Shown: positions 17,104 through 26,975 of the stretch, piece after piece | Position numbering within the stretch: the stretch's first letter is position 1 | Layout of the letters: every line of letters begins with the position of its first letter | From: Methylomonas montana | Lineage (GTDB): Bacteria; Pseudomonadota; Gammaproteobacteria; Methylococcales; Methylomonadaceae | Direction: 5' to 3' | Assembly (NCBI RefSeq): GCF_030490285.1 | Contig: NZ_CP129884.1 | Coordinates: forward strand, 3,782,001-3,846,000 | Length of the DNA: 64,000 nt | Notes under the pieces: model-generated | What the model was told of the DNA's origin: nothing | Databases searched by the model: none | What the model saw: only the letters and a program-made list of their open reading frames with translations | Program-made: the position numbers and the translations under genes

Positions 17104-17934
17104 TCAGGACCAACGTTTACGATAAGTCGAGAACCCCAGCCCCGCTATCCCGCTCGCAAACAACCAAAAGGCAGCCGGTAACGGGACGACAGTGGTTTGA
17201 AAGCTAAAGGTGCCGACTCGGGTATCGCGGATGCCGCCGAGATGATCGAAGCCATTGCCCAGACCCAGAATCCCGCTCAAACTCAATGTGTTGCCGCTCA
17301 ATTGGGTGCTGACATCGAACAAATCAAACCCGCCGATCCGAAAGCCGATGTTGTTCATCAAAATCCAACCGGATTGCCCGGTGACAGCATTTGCCAACGC
17401 CGGGATATACTCCAGATCCAGATCGCCAAACAGTACGCGGTTATTCGGCGGGTCGACATCGACCCGAAAACGCATCACGCCGCCCAATCCGATCTGCCCG
17501 GTCGCCGTGCCGCTTAAATTGGCGGGATCGAATGAAAAGGTGGTGGCTTTGTTTTGCCTACCTAACGGATTGACCGGCAGGGACGAGGCGTTGACCTGAA
17601 ATTGCCGACCAAGGGCGGAAATTTCATCCGACACGCTGTCGTAAAGATCCGGTGTATTTTCATCTCGAAGCTGGCTAGACGTTTTCGATGCCGCCGAGGC
17701 ATCGAAATACTCTTCCAGGTAAAGAGAAGGCCGGCAACAGATAGAAAATGTCTCGGTCGGCGCGTCGGGGTAATTATCTTTAATCACCCCGGCAATCAGC
17801 GCGTCCCGATCCAGATTTAGCGTCATGGCGCCACCGCTTACCGTGGCCGCTTCCGCATTGCCGAAAGCGAATGCACCATATACGGCCACGCCAACCAGCA
17901 TGCCGCGAATAACAGGGTAGTGATACTTTTTCAT
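17104..17934 (-). CDS. PEP-CTERM (VPLPA-type) exported protein
   Basis: 276 aa. Signal peptide at the N-terminus (M-K-K-Y-H, then a hydrophobic run to G-N-A-E-A-A). The C-terminus is V-P-L-P-A-A-F-W-L-F-A-S-G-I-A-G-L followed by a Y-R-K-R-W basic end, the sorting tag recognised by exosortase. Such proteins are usually processed to the cell surface in species with exopolysaccharide loci. The middle is a beta-rich domain with no known name. Has a paralogue-like neighbour at 18135-18923, same strand. Confidence 0.85.
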   Translation of the reverse strand: MKKYHYPVIRGMLVGVAVYGAFAFGNAEAATVSGGAMTLNLDRDALIAGVIKDNYPDAPTETFSICCRPSLYLEEYFDASAASKTSSQLRDENTPDLYDSVSDEISALGRQFQVNASSLPVNPLGRQNKATTFSFDPANLSGTATGQIGLGGVMRFRVDVDPPNNRVLFGDLDLEYIPALANAVTGQSGWILMNNIGFRIGGFDLFDVSTQLSGNTLSLSGILGLGNGFDHLGGIRDTRVGTFSFQTTVVPLPAAFWLFASGIAGLGFSTYRKRWS

Positions 17935-18092
17935 TATTTTCTCTCGCTGGATTTACGTCCAGGGTCTATGGATTTGAGCGGCGATCAGCCCGGTATTGCA
18001 TCTTCGTTGGCCGGCTTGAATAGCCGTCGAACAAATACCGTGGTTCGCTCCTGACGGAATGCCCCACGACGACATTGCAAACAGGTGGGGAA

Positions 18093-18123
18093 GCCAGATG
18101 CAGCGCATACGGCTGCATCTGGC
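18093..18123 (-). terminator. Hairpin after the PEP-CTERM gene 18135-18923
   Basis: GCCAGATGCAGC (18093-18104) and GCTGCATCTGGC (18112-18123): a perfect 12-bp stem with a 7-nt loop, 11 nt past the stop codon. The T-tract is weak. Likely a terminator or 3'-end stabiliser. Confidence 0.6.
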
Positions 18124-18134
18124 AGGACAATGAT

Positions 18135-18923
18135 CTAAGCGCTCACGCAATGCAACTGACGGCGTTTGTAGCCAATCAAGCCCAACAGCGAGCTGCCGAA
18201 CAACCACACTGCGCTCGGTAGCGGTACCGCAGCCGGCGTCAGGCTCAGGCTACCGACAACAGCGGTCTGTCCGGCGCCGCTTACCCCCAGGAACGAACTC
18301 CAGGTCAGGCCAAATGCGTTCGGATAAGTAGTAGGTCCCACGCCGCCGCCTAAGATCAAGTCGCCGCTCAATGTCAGTTCGCCGTTAGCGTTGACCGATT
18401 CGCTGGCATTGCTTAACTGTAGAAAAGTCGTCCCTTTAAAGAACAAGTCATGCGAAACCAAATTCCAGATGCTGCCGATTTTTTCCAAGGTAAAGTCATA
18501 AGGCATCAAAACCCCTGCCCCCGGATTACCCGGCACAGCCAGCCTTAAAGCGCCACTCAAGCCAATCTGACCCGCTGCGGTATTACCGGTATCCGTCGTG
18601 GTGGCTTCCAGATAACGATTGGGCGGATTTCCGTAAAAAACCGTGGTATCGACACTGTTAACTGAAAACTGCATATTCGAGGTCGAACCGCTACCGCCGG
18701 CCGTATTTGCATTGATGGCGGTGGTGTTATAGCTGGCGTCGAAATAACGATCCACAATCCAGCCGGCCGCCGCGCTAAAAGCGCTATTGTCGATACTGAT
18801 GCGGGCATTGCCGCTAACCAAGGCCGCACTGGCCGACGCGGGTGCCAATAATCCGCTGAATACCACAAATGCCAATACCCCGGCATTAGCCAATTTCGAG
18901 CGATGGTTTTTTCTCTGTTTCAT
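18135..18923 (-). CDS. PEP-CTERM (VPLPS-type) exported protein
   Basis: 262 aa. Signal peptide ending near A-S-A-S-A-A. The C-terminus has V-P-L-P-S-A-V-W-L-F-G-S-S-L-L-G-L then Y-K-R-R-Q, an exosortase sorting signal. The body is low in charge and rich in G, S, N and T, as usual for these surface proteins. A c-di-GMP-I-like riboswitch lies in its leader (19034-19102, same strand), so expression probably follows c-di-GMP levels. Confidence 0.85.
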   Translation of the reverse strand: MKQRKNHRSKLANAGVLAFVVFSGLLAPASASAALVSGNARISIDNSAFSAAAGWIVDRYFDASYNTTAINANTAGGSGSTSNMQFSVNSVDTTVFYGNPPNRYLEATTTDTGNTAAGQIGLSGALRLAVPGNPGAGVLMPYDFTLEKIGSIWNLVSHDLFFKGTTFLQLSNASESVNANGELTLSGDLILGGGVGPTTYPNAFGLTWSSFLGVSGAGQTAVVGSLSLTPAAVPLPSAVWLFGSSLLGLIGYKRRQLHCVSA

Positions 18924-19033
18924 TATTTATCCTTAAAAAGCGATTTACGGTTGCAGTTAATCTTCAAGGCCTTGGCCGACCGCTGCAGTGGTTTTCGCAA
19001 TTCCGGCAAACAGTACTCTCAGGCCTGTCACTT

Positions 19034-19102
19034 GAAGGTAACCCGGCTGTCTCGTTCCAAGACCCGTGGCTTTCCGACTCCGTCTCACGGCGGATGTGGC
19101 TA
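19034..19102 (-). promoter_or_regulatory. Cyclic-di-GMP-I (GEMM)-like riboswitch
   Basis: On the - strand: a stem capped by a GTGA (GNRA-type) tetraloop, then CGGAAAGCCACGGGTCTTG, a variable loop, GAGACAGCCGGGTTACC. This is the order of the c-di-GMP-I aptamer (tetraloop stem, G-A-C-G-C-A-A-A-G-C-C core, receptor stem ending in A-G-C-x-G-G-G-U-U-A-C-C). The core here has CGGAAAGCC rather than CGCAAAGCC. It lies about 110 nt upstream of the PEP-CTERM gene start at 18923. A near twin is at 36522-36600. Confidence 0.72.
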
Positions 19103-19676
19103 AATGTCGTCATCCCTACGACGCCGCTCCTCTCCTTGAGCGAAGGCATCCTGATCATGCCAAGCATTTAAAATAACGCTGTTGAATTTTGTGGATTACT
19201 CCGGATTGAAGGGAGTAGTCGTTCAAATACTTGCTAGTACTTGGCATGACCGGCCTTATTCCGATTGCGGCCATGCCGCAGCAAGTGATCTAGCAAACCA
19301 AAGCAATAAGCAGACCAATGTCGTTCATCCTTGGCTTTTGACTGGTCGGCATGGCTCAGCACGGTCGGAAAACGTGAATTTTGTGACAAAGCGAGTTAAA
19401 TCCCTGATTATCGAAATGCCAGATAACATAGTTTTCCAAGACAATGGTCAGGGATAGGTGCCTGTTATATCCAAGCATTGCGGATTTATTCCATTTCCAG
19501 GAAACCACGAAGCTCGATAGGCCCGTATAATGATTGCGTCGGCGCGTCAACGCCGACAGGTAATCGCCGTTGACGGAGAGCCATCCGTAACCGTCATTCC
19601 AGAGTAAAATTACCGCCTGCCGACAGCTGCTAAAATATGGCTGACATTTCTCGGTAATCAAAAAAGGATAACCAAC
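19103..19676. other. Intergenic stretch, nothing assigned
   Basis: About 570 bp between the leader of the - strand PEP-CTERM gene and the + strand transglutaminase gene. The frames in it have no start signals or recognisable motifs. A promoter for the riboswitch transcript must lie in its left part, but no clear -35/-10 pair was seen. Confidence 0.5.
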
Positions 19677-20474
19677 ATGTGGCTGCAAACTAGCTGCGAA
19701 ATCAACTTCGACGTCAGCGTCGATACCCCGTTTATCCTGATGTTGCGGCCGCGTAACGGCGCCAATCAATGGGTGGCCCGCGAGTCTTACACCTTGAAGC
19801 CGACGGTGCCGGTTTTCGAATATACCGACTACTACGGCAACCTCTGTCAACGGTTGATCGCGCCGCCCGGCGAGTTTTCCGTGCATACCAGCGCCGATAT
19901 TCACACCACCGAACATATCGACACCTGTCCCGGCGCGCCGTTTACCGAGGTACAGAATTTGCCGGAAACGGTACTGACTTATCTGCTGCCGACCCGCTAT
20001 TGCGAATCCGACCGCTTCATCGATCTGGCTAGGGAAATCGTCGCCGAGGAGAGGCCAGGCTACGATCAGGTCGCCAGACTGAACCAATGGATACGCGACT
20101 ATATCCGCTTCAATCCCGATTCCCCGCACTTTCAGATGTCGGCAGTGGAAGTCAATCTGGCCGGCGAAGGCGTTTGCCGCGAATTGGCGCATCTGGGTAT
20201 CGCACTGTGCCGGGCGCTCTGCATTCCGGCCCGCATGGTGGTGGGCTATTTGTACGGCCTACAGCCGATGGATTTTCATGCCTGGTTTGAAGCCTATGTC
20301 GGCGGACGCTGGTATACATTCGATCCCACCCAAGCCGAGCCGCGCGGCGGACGGGTGATCGTCGCTTACGGACACGATGCCGCCGACGTGGCGATCTTCA
20401 CCCAGTTCGGCCCGGCGTTGTATCCGACGCAGATGCAAGCCGGCGTCCAGCTGTTAGAGAACCTGCCGAATTAA
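19677..20474 (+). CDS. Transglutaminase-like cysteine protease family protein
   Basis: 265 aa. The N-terminal beta domain (residues 1-110) is of the bacterial transglutaminase N-terminal type. The catalytic triad is visible in the core: Cys in [11 protein letters not shown] (about 164), His in D-F-H-A-W-F-E-A-Y (about 201) and Asp in T-F-D-P-T-Q (about 217). No signal peptide, so cytoplasmic. Substrate unknown. Its stop is 4 nt before the start of a second protein of the same superfamily. Confidence 0.9.
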   Translation: MWLQTSCEINFDVSVDTPFILMLRPRNGANQWVARESYTLKPTVPVFEYTDYYGNLCQRLIAPPGEFSVHTSADIHTTEHIDTCPGAPFTEVQNLPETVLTYLLPTRYCESDRFIDLAREIVAEERPGYDQVARLNQWIRDYIRFNPDSPHFQMSAVEVNLAGEGVCRELAHLGIALCRALCIPARMVVGYLYGLQPMDFHAWFEAYVGGRWYTFDPTQAEPRGGRVIVAYGHDAADVAIFTQFGPALYPTQMQAGVQLLENLPN

Positions 20475-20478
20475 AGCC

Positions 20479-21336
20479 ATGCAGCGTTTACGGATACGAC
20501 ATCTGACCGAATATTGGTTTACCGGTCCGGTGATACTGAATCAGCATCGCCTGCTGTTGCGCCCGCGCGAGGGCCACGATGTGCGAATAGAATCGTCGCG
20601 GCTTGAGATCAGCCCGGTTTATAGCATCAAGTGGTATCGGGACATATTCGATAATTCGCTGGCGCTGGTCGACTTTTTAGAGCCGGCCGACAAATTGAGC
20701 ATTACCAGCGATGTGATCATTCAGCACTACGAAGAGGCGCCGCTGAATTTTTGTGTGGCCGATTATGCGTTGACTTACCCTTTTGCTTATAAAACCAGCG
20801 AACGTATCGACCTGGCCGCGTTTCAACAACCGGTGTTTGCCGACGATCAAGCAGCCGTTCAGCAATGGTTGCAAGACATCGGTCTAGGCGGCGGCATGGA
20901 AACATTCAGTTTGCAATCCAAACTGAATCACACCATCCATGACCGGTTTTGCTACCGGATGCGCGAGGAAGCCGGCGTGCAATCGCCCGCCCAAACCCTT
21001 CGTCTCGGCAGCGGCTCGTGCCGAGACTATGCCACCTTATTCATCGAAGCCTGCCGTTGCCTGGGCCTGGCCAGCCGCTTCGTCAGCGGCTATCTGCACG
21101 CGCCGGCCACAGAAGCCGGCAATGCATCGACCCACGCCTGGGCTGAAGTTTATTTGCCCGGCTGCGGCTGGCAGGGCTTCGATCCCACCACCGGTGAAAT
21201 CACCAGCCACCGCCACATCGCCGTCGCGGTGGCCCGCGATCCGGAATCGATACCGCCCGTGTCCGGCAGCTTTATCGGTCCCCGCCAAGCCACGCCGCGC
21301 ATGGTGGTCGATGTGCGGGTCAATTTACTGAGCTAA
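20479..21336 (+). CDS. Transglutaminase-like family protein, second copy
   Basis: 285 aa. N-terminal beta domain starting M-Q-R-L-R-I-R-H-L-T-E-Y-W-F, then the transglutaminase core with Cys in G-S-G-S-C-R-D-Y-A-T-L-F (about 176), His in S-T-H-A-W-A-E-V-Y (about 217) and Asp in G-F-D-P-T-T-G-E (about 235). It belongs to a more usual subgroup than its neighbour, often found next to alpha-E and circularly permuted ATP-grasp genes, which are absent here. In operon with the previous gene. Confidence 0.92.
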   Translation: MQRLRIRHLTEYWFTGPVILNQHRLLLRPREGHDVRIESSRLEISPVYSIKWYRDIFDNSLALVDFLEPADKLSITSDVIIQHYEEAPLNFCVADYALTYPFAYKTSERIDLAAFQQPVFADDQAAVQQWLQDIGLGGGMETFSLQSKLNHTIHDRFCYRMREEAGVQSPAQTLRLGSGSCRDYATLFIEACRCLGLASRFVSGYLHAPATEAGNASTHAWAEVYLPGCGWQGFDPTTGEITSHRHIAVAVARDPESIPPVSGSFIGPRQATPRMVVDVRVNLLS

Positions 21337-21413
21337 TATCTACTTATCATGCCGCAAGCAAACTGCTTGATTCTCGGTATAATAGCGATTCCGTTGTTAC
21401 CCCTGCTTTATCT

Positions 21414-22724
21414 ATGAGTAATCTTGTTCTGGTTGCCTGCGCCTTGTTGCTGGTATTTTTGAACGGCTTTTTTGTGGCCGTCGAGTTCAGCCTGGTGAAA
21501 TTGCGACAGACCCGCCTCAAGACCATCGAACAAACTGAGGGCTGGCGTGGGAGGATACTTGCCAAAGTGCACAGACAACTCGACGCCTATTTGTCGGCTT
21601 GCCAACTCGGTATCACGCTGGCCTCGCTGGGATTGGGCTGGATCGGCGAACCGGCTTTTGCCGACCTGCTGTTGCCGCTATTCGCCAAAATCGACGTCAC
21701 CTCCCCGGAAATAATCCATAACGTCTCTTTTGCTTTCGCCTTTTGCACGATCTCGTTTTTGCATATCGTAGTCGGCGAGCAAGCGCCCAAATCGTTGGCG
21801 ATCCGCAATCCGGAAGGCATCGGTCTGTGGAGCGCCGGACCCTTGTACGCACTGTACTGGCTGATGTATCCGGCCATCTGGCTGCTGAACGGCAGCGCCA
21901 ATTTGGTATTGCGCATCGCCGGACTCAGCTCGAGCCACAACCACGACAGCCACTATTCCAATGACGAACTAAAGCTGATCCTGCGCTCCAGCCGGGCCGG
22001 CGAAAACCTGACCAACGACGAATGCAATGTATTGGCCAAAGCACTGGATTTCGGCAAGCTGGAAGTCTCCGATCTGATGCGGCCGATACACGAAATCACC
22101 GCGCTCTACCGCGGCCAGTCGCGACAGGAAATGCTGGATACCGTTTATGGCAGCTGTTTCAGCCGTTACCCTTATTTCGACAGCAACGGCGTCGATGTAC
22201 TGGGTGTCATTCATTTGAAAGATTTGTTTCTGGCCCAACAACACGGCCAACAGATCGACGATTTGGAACCCTATTTGCGGCCGATTCAACATATTTCGGC
22301 GCACATGCCGGCCCTGGAATTATTTAGGCGTTTTACCCAAGGCTCGCCGCATTTCGCGGTGATCGGCCAGCGCGGCCACAAACCGCACGGTTTCATCACG
22401 CTGGATAATTTGCTGTCGGCGATGGTCGGCGAGATTCGCGACGAATTTCGCAAGACCGAAAGCGACTGGACCCGCCAGGACGACGGCAGTCTGCTGGGCA
22501 AAGGCAGCCTGCCGATATTCTCGCTGGAACGGATTCTGGGTATCGATGTGGAAAACGAAGAGCTGGATCTGGACGACGTCGATTCGGTGGGCGGCATGAT
22601 TCTGGCCCAACTGCGCGACATTCCCGACACTGGGGAAAAGATTGTTTTCAACGATTTTGAAATCGTCGTCAAGGAAATGAACGGCCCGCGCATCGAATGG
22701 GTGCAGGTTTATCCCAAGCAATAA
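21414..22724 (+). CDS. CNNM/CBS-domain membrane protein (HlyC/CorC family)
   Basis: 436 aa. CNNM (DUF21) membrane domain in residues about 1-190 with four hydrophobic segments, then a pair of CBS domains (about 215-335), then a CorC/HlyC C-terminal domain (about 350-430, with D-E-E/E-L-D-L-D-D-V-D-S-V-G-G). Such proteins are linked to magnesium or other divalent cation efflux, or to ion tolerance; the old name hemolysin is misleading. Own start at ATG 21414. Confidence 0.92.
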   Translation: MSNLVLVACALLLVFLNGFFVAVEFSLVKLRQTRLKTIEQTEGWRGRILAKVHRQLDAYLSACQLGITLASLGLGWIGEPAFADLLLPLFAKIDVTSPEIIHNVSFAFAFCTISFLHIVVGEQAPKSLAIRNPEGIGLWSAGPLYALYWLMYPAIWLLNGSANLVLRIAGLSSSHNHDSHYSNDELKLILRSSRAGENLTNDECNVLAKALDFGKLEVSDLMRPIHEITALYRGQSRQEMLDTVYGSCFSRYPYFDSNGVDVLGVIHLKDLFLAQQHGQQIDDLEPYLRPIQHISAHMPALELFRRFTQGSPHFAVIGQRGHKPHGFITLDNLLSAMVGEIRDEFRKTESDWTRQDDGSLLGKGSLPIFSLERILGIDVENEELDLDDVDSVGGMILAQLRDIPDTGEKIVFNDFEIVVKEMNGPRIEWVQVYPKQ

Positions 22725-22781
22725 ACCCACAAATCGCTAGGGTCGAATGCCTTCGACCCTAGTTCGGACATAGCCTTTGCT

Positions 22782-24272
22782 TTAAGGCTGGCACTCCGGC
22801 ATCAAGGAATTGCGCCAATACTGCCCTTCTTTTTCAAACAAACGATTGCTTTCTTCCGGCCCCCAGGACCCTGCCGGATAGGTGGCGATGTAATCACGCT
22901 CGATCGCCCAGTTTTGCAGAATAGGATCAACGATACGCCAGGCGTATTCCACTTCGTCGAAGCGTAGAAACAAGGACCGATCACCCTTCATCACGTCCAG
23001 CAATAAATCCTCGTAGGCATCGACCCGGCGTTCGTCGGGATTGCGGAAACTGGCGTCCAGACTGGTGGTGCGGGTACGCATTTCCAGGCCGGCTTCCTTC
23101 ACGGTCATTTCGATGCGGATACATTCGTCGGGTTGTATCCCCAGCAGCACCCAGTTTGGCGTCATGCATTGCACATGGGTGTCGCGGAAAAACTGCAAAG
23201 GCGGATGCCGGAAACAAATGGAAATCGAGGATTGGCCTTTGGCCATGCGCTTGCCGGTACGCAAGTAAAACGGCACGCCACGCCAGCGCCAGTTGTCGAT
23301 CATCAGTTTCATCGCCGCATAAGTCTCGGTGCTGCTGTCGGCCGGGATATTGGCTTCTTCCAGATAACCGCTGACTTTGTGTTCGCCGATGCTGCCCTTG
23401 GCATACTGACCGCGAAAGGCATGGGCATGCACCGCCGATTTGGGAATCGGCCGGATCGATTTCAGCACTTTGACTTTCTCGTCGCGCAACGACTCGGCAT
23501 CCATCGACACCGGCGGCTCCATCGCCACCAAGGTCAGCAATTGCAGCAGATGGCTTTGCAGCATGTCGCGCAAAGCGCCGGCGCTGTCGTAATATTCGCC
23601 GCGGCTGCCGATACCCAATTCTTCGGCATGGGTGATCTGAATATGGTCGATGTAATTGCGGTTCCATAACGGTTCCAGCATCACGTTGGCGAAGCGGAAC
23701 ACCAGCACGTTCTGCACCATGCCTTTACCCAGATAATGGTCGATCCGGTAAATCTGGTCTTCGCTTAGATAGCGGTTCAGGCGTTTTTGCAGGGCTTGAG
23801 CGCTTTCCAGATCGTAGCCGAAGGGTTTTTCGATGACGACCCGCCGCCAGCCATACTCTTCGTTCAACAAATTCACTGCGCTCAAGGCTTCGATGACGTT
23901 GCCGAAATCGCCTGGGCCTATCGCCAGATAAAACGCCATGTTACGAGAAAATCGCGGATTGCCGCTTACCAACGTCGCTAGTGTCTGATAACATTCCGGC
24001 TGGTCGAGATCGCCTCGATGATAATCCAGGCGTTCGCTGAAGCGGGCGAACACCGCCTCATCCAATTGGCCTTTGGCTTGTTCCTGTAGCATGGTTTTTA
24101 CTTCCGCCAACCAAGTGGCGCGATCCCAGGGACGCCGGCCGATAGCCAGGATACGGGTGCCTTCCGGCAATTTTTTTTCCAGTTCCAGATGGTAAAACCC
24201 CGGCATAAGCTTTAGCCGCGCCAGATTACCGGTAGCACCGAAGATGACGTAGGTGCACGGTTCGATGTTCAT
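22782..24272 (-). CDS. zwf: Glucose-6-phosphate 1-dehydrogenase
   Basis: 496 aa from ATG 24272 with GAGGAG upstream; the frame is open for 19 more codons but those lack a ribosome site. NADP-binding F-G-A-T-G-N-L-A at residues 10-17 and the catalytic R-I-D-H-Y-L-G-K near 175 are present, as is E-K-P-F-G. First enzyme of the oxidative pentose phosphate and Entner-Doudoroff routes; in type I methanotrophs it also serves dissimilatory hexulose phosphate cycling. Single gene, no pgl or edd next to it. Confidence 0.96.
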   Translation of the reverse strand: MNIEPCTYVIFGATGNLARLKLMPGFYHLELEKKLPEGTRILAIGRRPWDRATWLAEVKTMLQEQAKGQLDEAVFARFSERLDYHRGDLDQPECYQTLATLVSGNPRFSRNMAFYLAIGPGDFGNVIEALSAVNLLNEEYGWRRVVIEKPFGYDLESAQALQKRLNRYLSEDQIYRIDHYLGKGMVQNVLVFRFANVMLEPLWNRNYIDHIQITHAEELGIGSRGEYYDSAGALRDMLQSHLLQLLTLVAMEPPVSMDAESLRDEKVKVLKSIRPIPKSAVHAHAFRGQYAKGSIGEHKVSGYLEEANIPADSSTETYAAMKLMIDNWRWRGVPFYLRTGKRMAKGQSSISICFRHPPLQFFRDTHVQCMTPNWVLLGIQPDECIRIEMTVKEAGLEMRTRTTSLDASFRNPDERRVDAYEDLLLDVMKGDRSLFLRFDEVEYAWRIVDPILQNWAIERDYIATYPAGSWGPEESNRLFEKEGQYWRNSLMPECQP

Positions 24273-24410
24273 GTTTGTTGACTCCTCGCCGGGACGGCAG
24301 TGTGTGATCGGATGAGTCGCAGTTTGCATGATTTCCGGCTCGGCGTCGAATGCCGGCGACTATTTCCAAATAAATTTTTCACCCCCTCACACCCTATACA
24401 GGCGAATGTA

Positions 24411-25019
24411 ATGAAACTATATGACATGGAGTTATCCGGTAATTGCTACAAAATCAGACTGTTGTGCGCCTTGCTAGGCTTAAAATACGAAAAGATACCG
24501 GTCGACCTCTGGCAGGGACAACACAAATCGGCGGCTTTTCTACAGCTGAATCCGCGCGGCCAGATACCGGTACTGGAAGACAATGGCGCGCTGATTTGGG
24601 ATTCCTCGGCTATTTTGGTGTATCTAGCTCGCCAATACGGCGACGAACATTGGTTGCCATTGGCGCCCAAACCGATGGCGGCGGTGATGCAATGGCTGAG
24701 CGTGTCCCAAAACGAGTTGCTCTACGGCCTGGCCCGAGCCAGGGCAGCCTTAAAATTCAAGCGTCCCTGGGATATTGAACAATGCCAGGCACATGGCAAG
24801 CAGGGTCTTGCGGTGCTGGAGCAGCAGTTGTCGGCTAACCCTTGGCTGATCGGCGACCAACCGACGATAGCGGATATTGCCTGCTACTCCTATATAGCAC
24901 TGGCGCCGGAAGCCGGTATAGACCTAGCCGATTTCCCGGCCATTCGAGAGTGGACGAAGCGGATGCAAGCTTTGCCGGGGTATGTGGGGATGGCTGGTAT
25001 CGCCGAACAAGCGGACTAG
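24411..25019 (+). CDS. Glutathione S-transferase family protein
   Basis: 202 aa from ATG 24411. Thioredoxin-like N-domain (M-K-L-Y-D-M-E-L-S-G-N-C-Y-K-I-R, with N-P-R-G-Q-I-P-V-L and D-S-S-A-I-L-V-Y-L) and a helical C-domain with L-x-x-x-P-W-L-I-G-D-Q-P-T-I-A-D-I-A. The S-G-N start suggests a Ser- or Cys-type GST; substrate unknown. Divergent from zwf. Confidence 0.92.
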   Translation: MKLYDMELSGNCYKIRLLCALLGLKYEKIPVDLWQGQHKSAAFLQLNPRGQIPVLEDNGALIWDSSAILVYLARQYGDEHWLPLAPKPMAAVMQWLSVSQNELLYGLARARAALKFKRPWDIEQCQAHGKQGLAVLEQQLSANPWLIGDQPTIADIACYSYIALAPEAGIDLADFPAIREWTKRMQALPGYVGMAGIAEQAD

Positions 25020-25127
25020 CCATGCCGAGCCATGCTAATTTGGCATGACTCGCCGAGCATGAAAGGCTGCGACGCTATTGCTAACGCTTTCTGTGTGGGC
25101 TTCTTCCGGCAATCAATGGCGGCCTGA

Positions 25128-26105
25128 TCAGGCCGGCAAGAAAATGCCTTTCAATTCTTCCGGTACCAGGGCGTAATTCCGCCAAATTCGCTCGACGTCC
25201 TCCTGGTGGTGAGGGCCAAAACGGTTTGGAAATTTCTTTAACAAGGCCACGCCGTCCGTCATTTGCGCGCGATGTAAAGCGGCAACCGCCTGAATCACCA
25301 GCAACAAATTGTCGTCGGCAATGGGGGCTTCCCGCTCCAGATAGTCGTTGATCATCATGGCCAGTTCGATGGACGGCATTTGTACTGGCAGAAAAAGTAT
25401 CCACTTTTCAATTTCATGATCGGACGTGGTGCGCATCACTTCGCCCAAGGTTTTATAGATAGGTGTCTCGCAACGGGAATAGGCCCAGAGATAATTTAAT
25501 ACCCAACCTCTGTCTTCTTCCGTCAAGTTACCCATCTGCAACACCGGTTCCGCCTGGCGCCGCAACTCATCGGCCACGTCCGTCAGCTGATACTTGCCGA
25601 CAAAATCGCTAGCCAGATATTTCAGATTGGGATGGCTTTTCGGTTCTATCCAGGTATTCAGAATTTTGATGATCTCCTTAGGGCGCATATTGACCAGGGT
25701 GTCGAAAAAATCCATGCTTTCGGTAAAGGTATACTCGTTGCATTCCGGCCTCGCCGGATAAAGCAGGGTTGGCGTCTGATTAATCTGGCTGGCGATCTCC
25801 TTCAACAATCGGAACACTTCGACCGGCGTCAGGACGCTGTAGGCTTTGAGCGCCTGGTAAACCTGCTCCTGGCTCTCATGCAGCAAATTCTTCAATATCT
25901 CTTCGCGAAACAAGTGCGAGGTATATTCATAGGTCAAGCCAATCACCACCGCCACAATCATCGCAATCGACAAATGTTCTGCCCAGTGCTGCAACACCTC
26001 CGGCAGCATGGGTTCAAAATACTTCAAGAAAAACGCGAAGAGCAAAATAATGCCAAAGATCAGAAATGGGACGGCGGCATAAGACGTGTGGTTAGTGGGT
26101 CGCAT
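25128..26105 (-). CDS. Membrane-anchored protein of unknown function
   Basis: 325 aa. Two membrane helices at the N-terminus (about 11-29 and 42-62), followed by a long helical soluble part without motifs that I know. ATG 26105. No obvious operon partner. GC and codon use resemble the core genes. Confidence 0.75.
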   Translation of the reverse strand: MRPTNHTSYAAVPFLIFGIILLFAFFLKYFEPMLPEVLQHWAEHLSIAMIVAVVIGLTYEYTSHLFREEILKNLLHESQEQVYQALKAYSVLTPVEVFRLLKEIASQINQTPTLLYPARPECNEYTFTESMDFFDTLVNMRPKEIIKILNTWIEPKSHPNLKYLASDFVGKYQLTDVADELRRQAEPVLQMGNLTEEDRGWVLNYLWAYSRCETPIYKTLGEVMRTTSDHEIEKWILFLPVQMPSIELAMMINDYLEREAPIADDNLLLVIQAVAALHRAQMTDGVALLKKFPNRFGPHHQEDVERIWRNYALVPEELKGIFLPA

Positions 26106-26360
26106 GATTTTTCCTCAAAGAAATCCGGATTTGCAGGCATGGCGTTTCGTAAGCCACTTGGCATTGCTTGTTGGTTTATCCAGCCGGGATAAAGGCGATT
26201 CCAGTGTTTACTGGGCTAAGCAAAGTCTTGAGCTTATCAGCTTTACGCGTTGGACATGCGTTGTTGATGATTAAATTTTTCATTAATTTTAAAGGCGGCA
26301 TTTGGGTAGGGACTTGATCAATTGAGGTATCGCTATCGCGATGGATGTTTGAAAAAGCTC
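26106..26360. other. Intergenic stretch with a short repeat remnant
   Basis: No gene seen. At about 26326-26340 a hairpin ATCGC-TATC-GCGAT followed by GGATGTTT equals the first hairpin of the structured repeat (as in copy D), so this may be the leftover of a copy split by the RAYT unit. Confidence 0.45.
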
Positions 26361-26391
26361 GTAGGTTGGGCTGAATGAAATGAAGCCCAAC
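26361..26391 (+). repeat. REP palindrome, left of RAYT gene
   Basis: 31 nt beginning GTAGGTTGGGCT and ending AGCCCAAC; 8-bp stem with an 11-nt loop. An inverted copy with a single difference lies at 26945-26975. Ends 9 bp before the RAYT stop codon. Confidence 0.85.
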
Positions 26392-26399
26392 AAATCGAA

Positions 26400-26930
26400 T
26401 TAGCGCTCACCACAGATAATTTCCTCCAATATTAGATCAGCACCCCAATGCGCCGACAAAACGCCTGTTCGCACGTAGCGATGGACGCTTGAAAACGGCC
26501 AATCAATTGGTTGTTTCGCATAACCATGTTTGACCGGGTTATAGTGAATATAATCCACATGTCTTTCAAAATCGAGATCGTCTTTGATTTGATGTTCCCA
26601 ATAGCGACGCTGCCAAATACCTCGTTCGCGTTTGCTCTGTCGGCTGGGGCGTATAAATTCGGCTTTTTCCAATTGACGAGAAAAACCGGCTTTAATCAAT
26701 GACCAGCGTACCGGGTAATCAGCGTCGTTTTCGGGCAATCGCCAGATGGCATGAATGTGGTCGGGTAGTACAACCATGGCCTCAATCGCAAAAGGATGGC
26801 TGTTTTTTACGGTTCGGGTGATTTCGCGTAGCGTTTCGATATGGCGTACTAAACAATCGGATTGTCGGTTTGCAAGATTGACCGTAAAGAAATAGCTTGC
26901 ACCCGTGGCTTTTGATCTTCGATAGCGCAT
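26400..26930 (-). CDS. rayT: REP-associated tyrosine transposase (RAYT, Y1 HUH family)
   Basis: 176 aa. The HUH motif is seen in V-L-P-D-H-I-H-A-I-W (His-hydrophobic-His), and the catalytic tyrosine in Y-I-H-Y-N-P-V-K-H-G, both typical of IS200/IS605-like RAYTs. The Q-R-R-Y-W-E-H-Q-I segment is also family-typical. RAYTs act on REP palindromes. The gene is bracketed by inverted REP palindromes (26361-26391 and 26945-26975), and the frame is complete, so it may be active. Confidence 0.95.
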   Translation of the reverse strand: MRYRRSKATGASYFFTVNLANRQSDCLVRHIETLREITRTVKNSHPFAIEAMVVLPDHIHAIWRLPENDADYPVRWSLIKAGFSRQLEKAEFIRPSRQSKRERGIWQRRYWEHQIKDDLDFERHVDYIHYNPVKHGYAKQPIDWPFSSVHRYVRTGVLSAHWGADLILEEIICGER

Positions 26931-26944
26931 GTTTGTTTGCGGTT

Positions 26945-26975
26945 GTTGGGCTTCATTGCATTCAGCCCAACCTAC
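26945..26975 (-). repeat. REP palindrome, right of RAYT gene (inverted)
   Basis: Reverse complement of 26361-26391 except for one base in the loop. Lies 14 bp upstream of the RAYT start. Together they form the ends of a RAYT-REP unit of 615 bp. Confidence 0.85.

Noticed and set aside
19182..19457. 91-codon frame upstream of the transglutaminase genes
   Set aside because: No start signal or motif and low-complexity content.
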